Under the pieces are notes generated by a model. That model was not told the DNA's origin and did no database searches. It worked only from the letters and a program-made list of their open reading frames with translations. A stretch of DNA of 64,000 nt from positions 62,001 through 126,000 of the forward strand of contig NZ_JAADJT010000013.1 of NCBI RefSeq assembly GCF_011090165.1, given 5' to 3'. The translations under genes were made by a program, and so were the position numbers. The stretch is from Duganella aceris. Lineage in GTDB: Bacteria > Pseudomonadota > Gammaproteobacteria > Burkholderiales > Burkholderiaceae_D. Positions 26,218 to 34,650 of this stretch are shown here, piece after piece (position 1 is the first letter of the stretch; each line of letters begins with the position of its first letter).

Positions 26218-26484
26218 TCAGTCGGGCGGACACCAGACTTCCTTGGCCGGTTGCGGCGGGATGACCGCGCTTTCCGCGATCGGCGCGACGCGCATCGCCT
26301 GCGGGGCGACGGCCGCCACCAGGCCTGCGGCGGCCGGCATCGCCGACGGCGTGCACGCGGTCGCGACGCACTGCACGAGCGGACAGTCGGTGCCGGTGCA
26401 GCAGGCATGCGCCGGCGCCGCCGCCAGCACGGAGCTGTACAGCAGGAAAACCACAGCGGCGAAGAGTGTCAGGGCCTTATGCAT
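26218..26484 (-). CDS. Small secreted Cys-containing protein, 88 residues
   Basis: A clear signal peptide (MHKALTLFAAVVFLLYSSVL, cleavage near AAPAHA) is followed by CCTGTDCPLVQCVATACTP, a cluster of five cysteines, then a Pro/Ala-rich tail ending in WCPPD. No family recognised. No strong ribosome site is seen, so expression is less certain than for its neighbour at 26036, with which it probably forms a unit. It is divergent from the solute-binding protein gene. Confidence 0.5.
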   Translation of the reverse strand: MHKALTLFAAVVFLLYSSVLAAAPAHACCTGTDCPLVQCVATACTPSAMPAAAGLVAAVAPQAMRVAPIAESAVIPPQPAKEVWCPPD

Positions 26485-26533
26485 TGCGCGATTGTACCAG
26501 CGTTATACTTGCACTAGTTCAATGAGGTCCCGC

Positions 26534-27319
26534 ATGTATTCACTGCCGCTAAGCGCTTTGCTGTTGTTGATGACGTCCCAGGCGCTGGCCGGAGATTGTC
26601 TGGTGCGGGTCGGCTATCCGGACCGCGAGCGACGGCCGTATTTCATGGGCAGCGGCAGCGAGCCGGCGAATCCGCCCGGTGTCGGCGTCGAGCTGTTGAG
26701 CAAGGCCGTGCTCAGCGTCGGATGCCGGGTGGCGCTGGTGCGCTTGCCGACCGCCCGCCTCAAGCTGGCGCTGGCGGCGGGCAGCATCGATTTGACGCCG
26801 TATGACCTGGTCGACGGCGAAACGCCGCTGGCCGCCTTGCCGCAGACCGCCGCCGGCGCGCCCGATACCAAGCGGGCCTTGCGCACCTTGGGCGTGGTGT
26901 ATGTGCGTCGTGACGACGCGGCCGCCGTCGGCGCCGATCCACACGCCTATTTCCGGCGCCATCGCCTGGTGGCGAACCAGGGAACGCCGCTGGGATTGCA
27001 ACTGCGCGCCGAAGGCGTGCAGGTCGACGACGGCGCCGCCGACACCATGAGCAACTTCGAGAAAGTCATGCTCAAGCGCGCCGACGGCGTCGCGCTGACC
27101 ACCATCAACGAAAAATCCATGGACGGCGTCATCGCCGCGCGCTACGGCGGCGCGATGGTGCGCATCGACACGCCGATCAAGACATCGTATATCTGGTTTT
27201 CCACCAGCAAGGCGTTCTACCAGGCCCACCGCCGCGAGGTGGAGGGCATCTGGAGCTGGGTCGGCAGCCACGCGCCGGCGCAGCACGACGCGTTGATCAA
27301 GCAATACGCGCTGCGCTAA
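26534..27319 (+). CDS. Periplasmic solute-binding-like protein
   Basis: 261 residues from the ATG that follows GAGG by 7 bp; an in-frame ATG also lies 12 bp upstream. Signal peptide MYSLPLSALLLLMTSQALAG, then a type II periplasmic-binding fold of the family 3 kind (VGVELLSKAVLSVGCRVALVRL; AAGSIDLTPYDL; TLGVVYVRRDD). No transporter genes flank it, so it may be an orphan sensor or binding protein. Ligand unknown. It ends 3 bp before the stop of the convergent dienelactone hydrolase gene. Confidence 0.75.
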   Translation: MYSLPLSALLLLMTSQALAGDCLVRVGYPDRERRPYFMGSGSEPANPPGVGVELLSKAVLSVGCRVALVRLPTARLKLALAAGSIDLTPYDLVDGETPLAALPQTAAGAPDTKRALRTLGVVYVRRDDAAAVGADPHAYFRRHRLVANQGTPLGLQLRAEGVQVDDGAADTMSNFEKVMLKRADGVALTTINEKSMDGVIAARYGGAMVRIDTPIKTSYIWFSTSKAFYQAHRREVEGIWSWVGSHAPAQHDALIKQYALR

Positions 27320-27322
27320 GCC

Positions 27323-28207
27323 TCAGGCCAGCCTGGCACGCAGGAAGTCCGTGGTGCGCTGCCATGCCAGTTTGGCGGCGGCGGCGTCGTAGCGCGGCGT
27401 GGTGTCGTTGTTGAAGCCGTGTTCGACGTCGGGATAGACGTGGTACTCGTAGGTGACGCCGGCTTCCTTCAGCGCCTTCTCGTAAGCCGGCCAGCCGGCG
27501 CGGATGCGTTCGTCCTTGCCGGCGTCGTGGATCAGCAGCCGGGCTTTGATCTTCGGCACCTCGGCCGCCGCCGGCTGCGCGCCGTAGAACGGCACCGCTG
27601 CCGCCAGTTCCGGTAGCTGCGTGGCCAGGTAGTTGGCGATGCCGCCGCCATAGCAGAAACCGACCACGCCGAGCTTGCCGTTGCCCTCCGGCCGTTGCTG
27701 CAGCCAGCGCGCGGCGGCGACGAAGTCGACGCGGGTCTTTGCCTGGTCGAGCTTGCCGAACAGCGCGCGCGCCTTGTCCTCGTCGCCGGGATAGCCGCCC
27801 AGCGGGTGCAGCGCGTCCGGCGCGAAGGCGATGAAGCCGTCGAGCGCCAGGCGGCGCGCGATATCCTCGATGTGCGGATTCAGGCCGCGATTCTCGTGCA
27901 CCACGAGCACCAGCGGCAGCTTGCCCTTGGCGTCGGAGGGCGAGACCAGGTAACCGCGCACGCTGCCGTTGCCTTGCGGCGAAGGCAGCTCGACGAAGCG
28001 CGCGCTGATGCGCTTGTCGTCCGGCGTGACCAGCGGCGCGGCGAAGCTCGGGCTCAGCGCGCCCAGCAGGCTGGCGGCGGTGGCGCCGCCGACCGCGTAG
28101 CGCGCCGCCGAGGCCAGGAAATCGCGGCGGGTGATGCCGCCGTGTACATATTGGTCGAACAGCTTCAATACTTCCGGATCAAAATCTGCGGCGGTTTTGC
28201 GGGTCAT
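27323..28207 (-). CDS. Dienelactone hydrolase family protein, Tat-exported
   Basis: 294 residues. The N-terminus has a twin-arginine motif (GGITRRDFLASAARY) and a hydrophobic stretch, so export is predicted. The body is a dienelactone-hydrolase alpha/beta fold: VLVVHENRGLNPHIED, the nucleophile elbow with cysteine GFCYGGG, late Asp and HGFN His. The Cys nucleophile is the hallmark of the family. The physiological substrate is unknown; this subfamily is widespread and not restricted to chlorocatechol breakdown. Confidence 0.88.
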   Translation of the reverse strand: MTRKTAADFDPEVLKLFDQYVHGGITRRDFLASAARYAVGGATAASLLGALSPSFAAPLVTPDDKRISARFVELPSPQGNGSVRGYLVSPSDAKGKLPLVLVVHENRGLNPHIEDIARRLALDGFIAFAPDALHPLGGYPGDEDKARALFGKLDQAKTRVDFVAAARWLQQRPEGNGKLGVVGFCYGGGIANYLATQLPELAAAVPFYGAQPAAAEVPKIKARLLIHDAGKDERIRAGWPAYEKALKEAGVTYEYHVYPDVEHGFNNDTTPRYDAAAAKLAWQRTTDFLRARLA

Positions 28208-28272
28208 GTCTCGGCTCCGTGGGCGGGTGGTTGGTCGCCCAGTGTAGCGCAGCCGGCCGCGAATTCCGTCGT

Positions 28273-28467
28273 TCAGTTGCTACGCGGCGTGTAGATCGGA
28301 TCGGATTGGCGGCGACGCGTCTGTGAAACAAGGACGCGCAAAATCACCGGCGTCGGCACGCCGTGCTCGGCGAGGTAGGCCCAGGCGCTGGCGGAGCCGT
28401 TGACTTCATCGACCACCAGCCCGTTTTCAACGGCTTGCGCCGTGTCCATATCTTTTCGTAGTTGCAT
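28273..28467 (-). CDS. Small hypothetical protein, 64 residues
   Basis: Contains MDTAQAVENGLVVDEVNG, then AWAYLAEHGVPTPVILRVL, then a basic tail RRRQSD. The compact helical pattern looks like a real protein, and I have an impression of similar short proteins in Oxalobacteraceae. No strong ribosome site is seen; the start could also be the ATG 18 bp downstream. It lies alone, 65 bp before the dienelactone hydrolase start, on the same strand. Confidence 0.5.
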   Translation of the reverse strand: MQLRKDMDTAQAVENGLVVDEVNGSASAWAYLAEHGVPTPVILRVLVSQTRRRQSDPIYTPRSN

Positions 28468-28694
28468 AGTTAAACCCGTCTGGGAGAACTGCGGACAAGA
28501 GGAGGTCACGGGTCTGGGTGATGGCACTGTGGGAAAGTGGGCAAGGTTGTGGCACACGGCACAGCTCGCGACAAATATACCAGATGATGTCGACAAAGTG
28601 ATTGCATATTGCTATCGAATCGCGATGGCGAGGCTATCGCGCGCGCATGAAGACGAGGCCGGCGCGGTACGCTGCGCCGGCCTCGGTCGGGCGC

Positions 28695-30590
28695 TTATCG
28701 CAATACCGGCAAGTCGATATAGCTTTGCTCGTCGCCTGCATGGTGGACCGCGTTGTCCGCCACGACGCCTTCCTTCTCGCTCTCGTTCGGACCGCCGGTG
28801 TTGAGGTTGCGGACGAACTTGGGGAAGTTCGACGACGTGACCTCGACCCGGATCCGATGGCCGGCGGCGAACTGGGTCGCGGTCGTGATCGGCGTCGGCT
28901 TGATGGTGTAGACCTGGCCGGGCGTCATCATTTCCGGCTTGTCGTAACCGTTGCGGTAGCGGGCGCGGAAGATGGTGTCGCCGATGATCCAGGCGGTGCC
29001 ATCGGGCGCGACGTCGACCAGTTTCACCGCGAAGTCGGTGTCCTTGGCGCTCGACGAGACCTTCAGCACCGCGTCCACGAAGCCGACCACGTCGACCGGC
29101 TTGGTCAGCGCGTCGCTGGTGTAGACCAGCACATCGTTGCGCGCCTCGATCTGGCGCTGGTCGGACGCGCCCGGCTGGATCACGCCGCCGTTGCAGCAAT
29201 CGCCGCCGCCGATGGTCTGCACCGGATTCATCGGATCATAGCGGTAGCGGTCGGCGGCCTCGGACGCCGGCGGCGCTTCCGCGACCAGGCGACCGTCGCC
29301 GTTGAGGCTGTTGGCCTTGCCGCCGGAGCGCAGGTACAGACGCATGGTCTTGGCGTTCGCCGGCGGCCACTGCGCCGCACTTTGCCAGCGGTTGCTGCCC
29401 ATCATGTAGTACTGCACGTGCGGCGTCGACGCAGGGAAGGCCTTGGTGTTGCCTTTGAGCCAGCGGTCAAACCAATCGTAGATCGCACCGTCGACCTTGA
29501 AACTGGTGTCGCCCATGTCGCGTTCACCGACCACGGTTTTCGGGCCGAGCTGGGCGTAGCGGCAATGCGCCACCGGAGCGATCACGGCATATTGATTCGC
29601 GCTGGCTTCCTTGTCCGTGTTGGCCGCGCGGGCCATGTTGAACAGCTCCATGTTCGGCCCCATCGACACGTCGTACCAGGTGTTGAACCACAGCGCCGGG
29701 ACGCCCCAGCCCATGCCCTCGTGATACAGGCCGCCCTGGTTCCACGCCGGATCGGCGGGCGTACGGCGGATGAGCTGTTCGAAGGTTGCCGGTGGCTCGC
29801 CGAGCGCGGTCAGCATCTGATCGACCGGCAGGTGCTTGATCTGCTTAGCCCAATCGACCTTGGGCTTGGTCGCATCGAGATCGTTGTAGGCCTCGATGCG
29901 CGCGCGCAGCTTCTCGTCGGTCAGCGAGGCAGGCAATTCCGCGCGCAGCGGATTGTCGACGCCGTAGAGCCAGACAAAGAACAGGTTGCGCGGCACGCCG
30001 CCGGTGTACCAGTTGCCCTGTTCCTGGAAGCGGCCGACCTTGCCGATGCCGGCGCCCGCCGACATCGGCACCATGGCCGCATGGGCCGGATGATTCATCC
30101 CGGCCAGCGCCAGTTGCCACTCCGCGCTCGACGAGCAGCCAAGGGTGCCGACTTTACCGTTCGACCAGGATTGCGCCGCGATCCAGCTCAAGGCATCGTA
30201 GCCATCGGTTTGCGGGTGGCCGAGGATTTCCCATTTGCCCTGCGAGAAGTAGCGGCCGCGCTCGTTCTGCACGATGAAGGTGTAGCCGCGTTTCACCGAT
30301 TCCAGGATATAGCGCATGGTGGTGCCGCGCGCCTTGTGTTCGTTGTAGGGCGTCTTCCAGAGGATGGTCGGCAGTTTGCCCGATGGGTTCTTGGGCGAGT
30401 AGATATCGGTCGACAGCGCCACGCCGTCACGCATCGGCACCATCACGCCCAGGCGGGAGACGGCGTTTTCCGCCAGCTCCTTCTCCAGCGCCTCCGGCGT
30501 GTACTTACTGTACTCCTGCGCGGCGACCAGGCCGGAGACATGGGACAGAACGAGTGTGAGCGCGACGAGCTTGACTGTTTTCGGCTTCAA
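28695..30590 (-). CDS. CocE/NonD-type hydrolase (X-Pro dipeptidyl-peptidase fold)
   Basis: 631 residues from a TTG start with AGGAG 6 bp upstream. A signal peptide (KLVALTLVLSHVSGLVAAQ) is followed by an alpha/beta hydrolase domain typical of CocE/X-Pro dipeptidyl peptidases: VMVPMRDGVALSTDIY, PYNEHKARG, ERGRYFSQG, nucleophile elbow GTLGCSSSAEWQLALAG, His in APVAHCRY. A C-terminal jelly-roll domain follows (residues 400-631; YTSDALTKPVDVVGFVD). Family members hydrolyse acyl esters or N-terminal Xaa-Pro dipeptides; location is periplasmic or extracellular. Substrate not determined. Confidence 0.87.
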   Translation of the reverse strand: MKPKTVKLVALTLVLSHVSGLVAAQEYSKYTPEALEKELAENAVSRLGVMVPMRDGVALSTDIYSPKNPSGKLPTILWKTPYNEHKARGTTMRYILESVKRGYTFIVQNERGRYFSQGKWEILGHPQTDGYDALSWIAAQSWSNGKVGTLGCSSSAEWQLALAGMNHPAHAAMVPMSAGAGIGKVGRFQEQGNWYTGGVPRNLFFVWLYGVDNPLRAELPASLTDEKLRARIEAYNDLDATKPKVDWAKQIKHLPVDQMLTALGEPPATFEQLIRRTPADPAWNQGGLYHEGMGWGVPALWFNTWYDVSMGPNMELFNMARAANTDKEASANQYAVIAPVAHCRYAQLGPKTVVGERDMGDTSFKVDGAIYDWFDRWLKGNTKAFPASTPHVQYYMMGSNRWQSAAQWPPANAKTMRLYLRSGGKANSLNGDGRLVAEAPPASEAADRYRYDPMNPVQTIGGGDCCNGGVIQPGASDQRQIEARNDVLVYTSDALTKPVDVVGFVDAVLKVSSSAKDTDFAVKLVDVAPDGTAWIIGDTIFRARYRNGYDKPEMMTPGQVYTIKPTPITTATQFAAGHRIRVEVTSSNFPKFVRNLNTGGPNESEKEGVVADNAVHHAGDEQSYIDLPVLR

Positions 30591-30719
30591 AAAATTCTCC
30601 TAAGATAAATGACGGGAGCGATATTGATATTGCTTTCCAGTCGTCAATCTTAAGCAAATTTGATGCGCCTTGTATTACAAGTTGTAAATTAAATTCCCAG
30701 CCATACGCACTCGAAATCT

Positions 30720-30962
30720 CTACTGCCGCTGCACATCGGCAGCCGCCGGGAATTGTGCTTGCCGCGCCGCGATTATTTTGTGTATGGCTTCGGCGTCCTG
30801 GAGCCACATCGCATACTCATGGCGGTTCATGCCCAACAGCTCGCGCAATTCCAGTCCGCTGCCGATTGCGCCGTCATGCCATTGCGCGACATGGTCGTCG
30901 ATCTGATCCGGCGTTGCGGTGCCGCTGAGGCAACGATCAATAAAAGTCAGAACTTCAGACAT
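30720..30962 (-). CDS. Probable antitoxin or immunity partner of the E3-like toxin
   Basis: 80 residues, acidic and helical (MSEVLTFIDRCLSG; LRELLGMNRHEYAMWLQDA). It starts inside the end of the upstream toxin gene (8-bp overlap), a coupling typical of toxin-antitoxin and toxin-immunity pairs. It does not look like the colicin E3 immunity protein that I know, so if it is the partner it belongs to a different family. Function is inferred only from position and size. Confidence 0.65.
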   Translation of the reverse strand: MSEVLTFIDRCLSGTATPDQIDDHVAQWHDGAIGSGLELRELLGMNRHEYAMWLQDAEAIHKIIAARQAQFPAAADVQRQ

Positions 30963-31188
30963 GCAGCTTCCTCCCCTTCACCGCCTCTTTTGTTTGCTTA
31001 CCCGAGACGGCGTCAAATGCGCCCAAATGGCGGCCTCGGCTATCGAAACCCTCGATTTCACCGTGGCGGGCATCCCACGTATAGTAACGCCGCCGGTCTT
31101 TGCTCGCCCAGACCTGTTTGCCCCCTTGGATGTGGAGCTTGTCACAGGTGTCGAGGAAAGACGGCACCGGTTTTGAGATATTTGCCAT
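30955..31188 (-). CDS. Free-standing colicin E3-type rRNase domain (probable toxin)
   Basis: 77 residues. Residues 33-60 read RRYYTWDARHGEIEGF and then HLGAFDAVSG, closely matching the catalytic core of colicin E3, which has YEWDSQHGELEGY and HLGSFDPKTG. The E3 active-site Asp510, His513, Glu515 and Glu517 correspond to Asp39, His42, Glu44 and Glu46 here, and Arg73 sits where E3 has Arg545. Colicin E3 cuts 16S rRNA in the decoding site. This gene lacks the translocation and receptor domains of a colicin and a signal peptide, so it should act inside the cell, as in a toxin-antitoxin pair. The downstream overlapping gene is the probable antidote. No strong ribosome site is seen. Confidence 0.8.
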   Translation of the reverse strand: MANISKPVPSFLDTCDKLHIQGGKQVWASKDRRRYYTWDARHGEIEGFDSRGRHLGAFDAVSGKQTKEAVKGRKLHV

Positions 31189-31416
31189 CGTATGAAGGAA
31201 GAAAACCGTCGGCGATATCAGTCTATCGATGAAAATTGCCGCAGTAATCGGTTACATCAAAATGCTTAGGCTTTTCCTCGTCTGACTTACGAGCGCAAAG
31301 AAATCAAGGCACCTTCATGGTGGCGAGTAAGCGAAGGGAGGATTGGTGGCGGCCCTGGCCAAAAATAGCAGGTCAGGGATGCATGCGGGAACATAGCGAA
31401 TTTCTGGAGCCCAAAC

Positions 31417-31448
31417 AAAAAGCCCAGCTTTTGAGAGCTGGGCTTTTT
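31417..31448. terminator. Terminator left of the element, original tRNA-Thr terminator
   Basis: Stem AAAAAGCCCAGC / GCTGGGCTTTTT, flanked by A on one side and T on the other, so it can work on both strands. It lies 11 bp outside the left attachment repeat. Before integration it would have followed the tRNA-Thr 3' end directly, so it is most simply read as the original terminator of that tRNA. Confidence 0.8.
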
Positions 31449-31459
31449 ATTCGATTTTA

Positions 31460-31476
31460 TTGGTGCCGACTGCCGG
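31460..31476. repeat. Left attachment site (17-bp direct repeat)
   Basis: TTGGTGCCGACTGCCGG is identical to 43856-43872, which covers the 3' end of the tRNA-Thr gene including CCA. The copy here is the displaced tRNA tail left by site-specific integration. Flanking bases differ on both sides, so the identity block is exactly 17 bp. Confidence 0.93.
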
Positions 31477-31515
31477 CCTCAATAAGTTAAAAAAATCAGG
31501 CACTTAGTTCAAGAA

Positions 31516-31536
31516 TTGGTAAATTCTTACCATTGG
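31516..31536 (+). repeat. Inner terminal repeat, left copy (possible integrase arm site)
   Basis: TTGGTAAATTCTTACCA followed by TTGG. It matches 43717-43737 at the other end (TTGGTAAATCCTTGCCA followed by AATGG), with two differences in the first 17 bases and the same orientation. It lies 40 bp inside the left attachment core. It could be an arm-type binding site for the integrase or excisionase. Confidence 0.6.
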
Positions 31537-31598
31537 CGGCTCAATTGAATTAGCGGTAATACCGGTTTTTGTTGGCCCCGTTTGAATAGGTGTCGCCA

Positions 31599-34217
31599 TC
31601 AGATCAACCGCTTCTTGAAACCATCGATCCAGGCCGCCAAGGCGGTCACGTCCCTTTTGATGTCCTCGAAGTCGGGCAGTTCTGCAGGTAGTTCGTCCGG
31701 CTGCGAATGCTCGAAACTGGAATACCGGGTCATGAGGTTGTCAACAAGTTGGCAATCTTCAGGAGTTATTTTAGCCAGTGCTCCGATTTTATTTTTCGTC
31801 TCTACTGACCTTCGGAAACGAGTTAGAACGTCATTTATTAGAACTTTTTCCACGCAACGCTCAACTAATATTCGGAAATCGCTGCATATACTTTTAGCTC
31901 GTTCCTCGTATTCTTCTGCTTGGCCTGCGGCATGTAGTTTTGCCAACTGTGGCACAGCTTCGTCCCGAAGACGGTTTGCTGCACTTTGTGGGTTGGTATC
32001 ACGGATGCTAATCAGAGAGTTTGTAATGCCCGCGACTTTTCCCATCCGTCGGAGAGACTGTATCTGGAGCGTTGCGGGGGCTTCCTTTCCTTCCATCTTA
32101 GCCTGTTGCTTCAGGCGATCGATCATGTTCTCGATTAGGGTAAGAAGCGACAAGCGGTGCGTGAACACGACGACTTGTCGTGTCTTCGATAGATCGACGA
32201 GTCGACTGACCACTCGCTCCTCAAAAGACTGGTCTAGCGAAGAAATTGGGTCATCAAAGATGAATGGACTTGGATCCGACGATCCTCCCATGTCGGCCAA
32301 GAATGCTGCCAGCGTAACGATCCGAGTTTCCCCTTCGCTTAGCACGCGGGCTGCGCTCGATGGTTTTTTCGAGTCCATTATCGTGAGCCCGAAGCTGATC
32401 TTCCCCTTTCCTTCTTTCTTGCTTTCTGGCGTAATCGGGATCCGCGTCCCGCCCAGTTCCTTTAGCTCGGCGGCAAAGCGGGCTTGGTATTCAGTGCTTA
32501 GTTCGTTTTCGCCGAGTTCGTTTTTCTTGTTTGTGAGTGCATTTGTCTTTGCTAGTGCACCAGCCTTCTCGATGCGCTTAAGAGCCGCAAGACGGGCGAT
32601 CTCCGCGTCAATGGATTTCCTGTTCTGGGCCAACCATTGCGAAGTCCTGAGATCGAGGATACGTGTTGCAAGTAATTTCCGATTTTCATCTTGCAATAAT
32701 TTTGTAAGTGTTTGTTGTTCCGTCGTGTGACCTAGCACTAGCGAGGTCACTAGCTCCTCAAATGGGCTCCAATCGAATTCTTCGATGACAGCGAGGTCAG
32801 TGGCTGTGTTGATGCCATCCCATCGTGTTTGCAGGTTCAAGAAGGTCGCATCGCCAACATCATCACCTAACTTCAGGACTCCGCATTGGAGCTTCCATGC
32901 TTCCTGGGTTGGCATAGTTGGGATAGTTGCGCTTGCGTCCTTCAGAATCTTCTCCGCTGCGACAGCTTCTGCCTCCAGTCCATTCTTTACGAACGCTTCG
33001 AACGAATCGAGGCGCAACTGGGCTTGCTCGTCAAGCTCTTGTTGGCATAAAACGCAACGCCCTTGTTCTTGAGTGACGGGAAAAGCGTGCTCGGGATACG
33101 CGAGCGATTCGGAATACTTGCGTGCCTGCTTCCAAAGAGCGAGCCAAGAATCTTGCCCGACCCCCTTTAAAGGGGCTTGTGCAAAAACTCGCTTCGCATC
33201 CTCAGAGGCAGTCTTTCGTTTCGATAGCGCTTCTCTTCGCGCGACGACTAACGGTGATATCTGTTCGTTGCTGAAAGACAGTTTCAACGCGTCGAGGTTT
33301 GTCTTCAACGTTTGGAGTGTTGAAATGCTCTTCGTGACCTGCGCAAGTTTGCCAGGAATGTCCTTTTCATTAAGCGCCTGTTCTCCGGCGATCCGCTCAT
33401 CATCGTGTCCCTGTTCATAGGCGCAACGCTTCTCTACGTCGGCTGCCGTGGTGGTAGCAGTGAGCCCGTTAACCCATATCGCTCCCGCAGTAGTCGCAAA
33501 GTCAGGAGGAAGGGCAGGAGTCTTCTTGACGAGCGCGAGCTTTTCCGCATCGAGCATCTTAGTCACATTGTCGCAGACGACTATCAGCGACGAGAGGAAT
33601 CGCATCTTGCGTGGTTCGTACCTAGCTTCGTTTTTCGGCCCCATGTAAAGCTGCGCAGACTTAGAGTCGAATACGTGGACATCGCGCAAGAATCGGTGAG
33701 TCGGCGCGTCGATAGTCCACTCGATTAGAGGTTGTATTTCCCCGGACTTCGCGATACTGATCTTTGCTGTGGGAGGTATGTTTCCTGCCACAAATATGTT
33801 TGGCAGAATATCCTCTTTGGCGCGTGATCCACAAGCGTGCTTCAGCAGTCGAGCAAATCCAGTCTTCCCAGATCCGTTCTGTCCATAAATGACTGTGATG
33901 TTTGCCGTACCAAAATCAATTCCCGTCCCCTCCTTGAGGGCGTTCACGCCGCTGACCTCAAGCAGTTGACGGATATGGATTGGGGGATTGCCCGGGGCTG
34001 CCGCTAGACTGCCTACTGGGACAGTTGCGAATAGCGCATCCTTTTTACCGGCGGCTTCGGCCTTGCATAGCAGTACCAGTTCAGCCATCTCGTCTTCGTC
34101 GGGCAAGCGGCGGTTTTCAATCATCTGGGCAGCGGCAGTCTGTAGCCAACGAGGGCGTTCTGCCAGCCATGTTTCAAACGGGTCGGATGCGATCTTGACG
34201 TGAATGGGCTCTGGCAT
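31599..34217 (-). CDS. Zinc-hook ABC-type ATPase with RloC/PrrC-like C-terminus (candidate defence nuclease)
   Basis: 872 residues from the ATG with GAGGA 10 bp upstream; the frame extends 69 bp further. An N-terminal extension (1-100) of unknown type is followed by Walker A YGQNGSGKTG (111-120), a long coiled-coil region split by a CVLC zinc-hook motif (388-391), signature LSEGE (626-630) and Walker B/D-loop FIFDDPISSLD (652-662). The tail has Arg782-x3-Glu786 and Arg831-x5-His837. PrrC and RloC anticodon nucleases use an Arg-x3-Glu...His set in a HEPN-type fold, and RloC has a zinc hook inside the ATPase. The layout here matches RloC, although the Glu-His spacing (50) is longer than in PrrC as I recall it. 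Anticodon nuclease activity is inferred. Confidence 0.72.
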   Translation of the reverse strand: MPEPIHVKIASDPFETWLAERPRWLQTAAAQMIENRRLPDEDEMAELVLLCKAEAAGKKDALFATVPVGSLAAAPGNPPIHIRQLLEVSGVNALKEGTGIDFGTANITVIYGQNGSGKTGFARLLKHACGSRAKEDILPNIFVAGNIPPTAKISIAKSGEIQPLIEWTIDAPTHRFLRDVHVFDSKSAQLYMGPKNEARYEPRKMRFLSSLIVVCDNVTKMLDAEKLALVKKTPALPPDFATTAGAIWVNGLTATTTAADVEKRCAYEQGHDDERIAGEQALNEKDIPGKLAQVTKSISTLQTLKTNLDALKLSFSNEQISPLVVARREALSKRKTASEDAKRVFAQAPLKGVGQDSWLALWKQARKYSESLAYPEHAFPVTQEQGRCVLCQQELDEQAQLRLDSFEAFVKNGLEAEAVAAEKILKDASATIPTMPTQEAWKLQCGVLKLGDDVGDATFLNLQTRWDGINTATDLAVIEEFDWSPFEELVTSLVLGHTTEQQTLTKLLQDENRKLLATRILDLRTSQWLAQNRKSIDAEIARLAALKRIEKAGALAKTNALTNKKNELGENELSTEYQARFAAELKELGGTRIPITPESKKEGKGKISFGLTIMDSKKPSSAARVLSEGETRIVTLAAFLADMGGSSDPSPFIFDDPISSLDQSFEERVVSRLVDLSKTRQVVVFTHRLSLLTLIENMIDRLKQQAKMEGKEAPATLQIQSLRRMGKVAGITNSLISIRDTNPQSAANRLRDEAVPQLAKLHAAGQAEEYEERAKSICSDFRILVERCVEKVLINDVLTRFRRSVETKNKIGALAKITPEDCQLVDNLMTRYSSFEHSQPDELPAELPDFEDIKRDVTALAAWIDGFKKRLI

Positions 34218-34650
34218 GATGGTGTGTTCCTCAGCTTTTAAGTAATGAGATCGAAAACTGGCATCTCTTGATGGAGGTGCGATCATTTACTGCCAGGAAG
34301 ATTGTTGCATGCGTAAAATTCGTATGCGAGACGTATCGTTTGTAACCTGTAGGAAATAATGCGTATTAGACAGTCTTGGAGAAGACTAGATGTTGGTCAA
34401 GCTAAATAATGATTGTGACAATTGGTGGTATTGTTTAAGCAACAAAAAATTTCGATATGGACGAAAAAGCGCTACGATTTGATATATGTTCTGTAAAGTA
34501 TCTTGGGAATTGAAATTGATTTTTCTAATTGCCTTTTGAAATAAAATGCCACCGCAATAGGTGGCATTTAGCAGGTGTTTTTTTAGGCTACGAAGGAGTC
34601 AACTATTAACATAGCGGATTAAACAGAAAAATTTGTCGAAAATTCTTACA
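34218..34650. other. AT-rich gap between the two cargo genes
   Basis: About 430 bp between the stop of the phosphorylase-domain gene (34651) and the start of the ATPase gene, both on the minus strand. It is conspicuously AT-rich. It holds a terminator-like hairpin at 34544-34569 for the former and must hold the promoter of the latter. I see no other gene. Confidence 0.6.
34544..34569 (-). terminator. Terminator-like hairpin after the phosphorylase-domain gene
   Basis: AAATGCCACC (34544-34553) pairs exactly with GGTGGCATTT (34560-34569) around a 6-nt loop. On the minus strand it is followed by TATTT. It ends the transcript of the gene at 34651, so the two cargo genes are probably transcribed separately. 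Confidence 0.65.
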
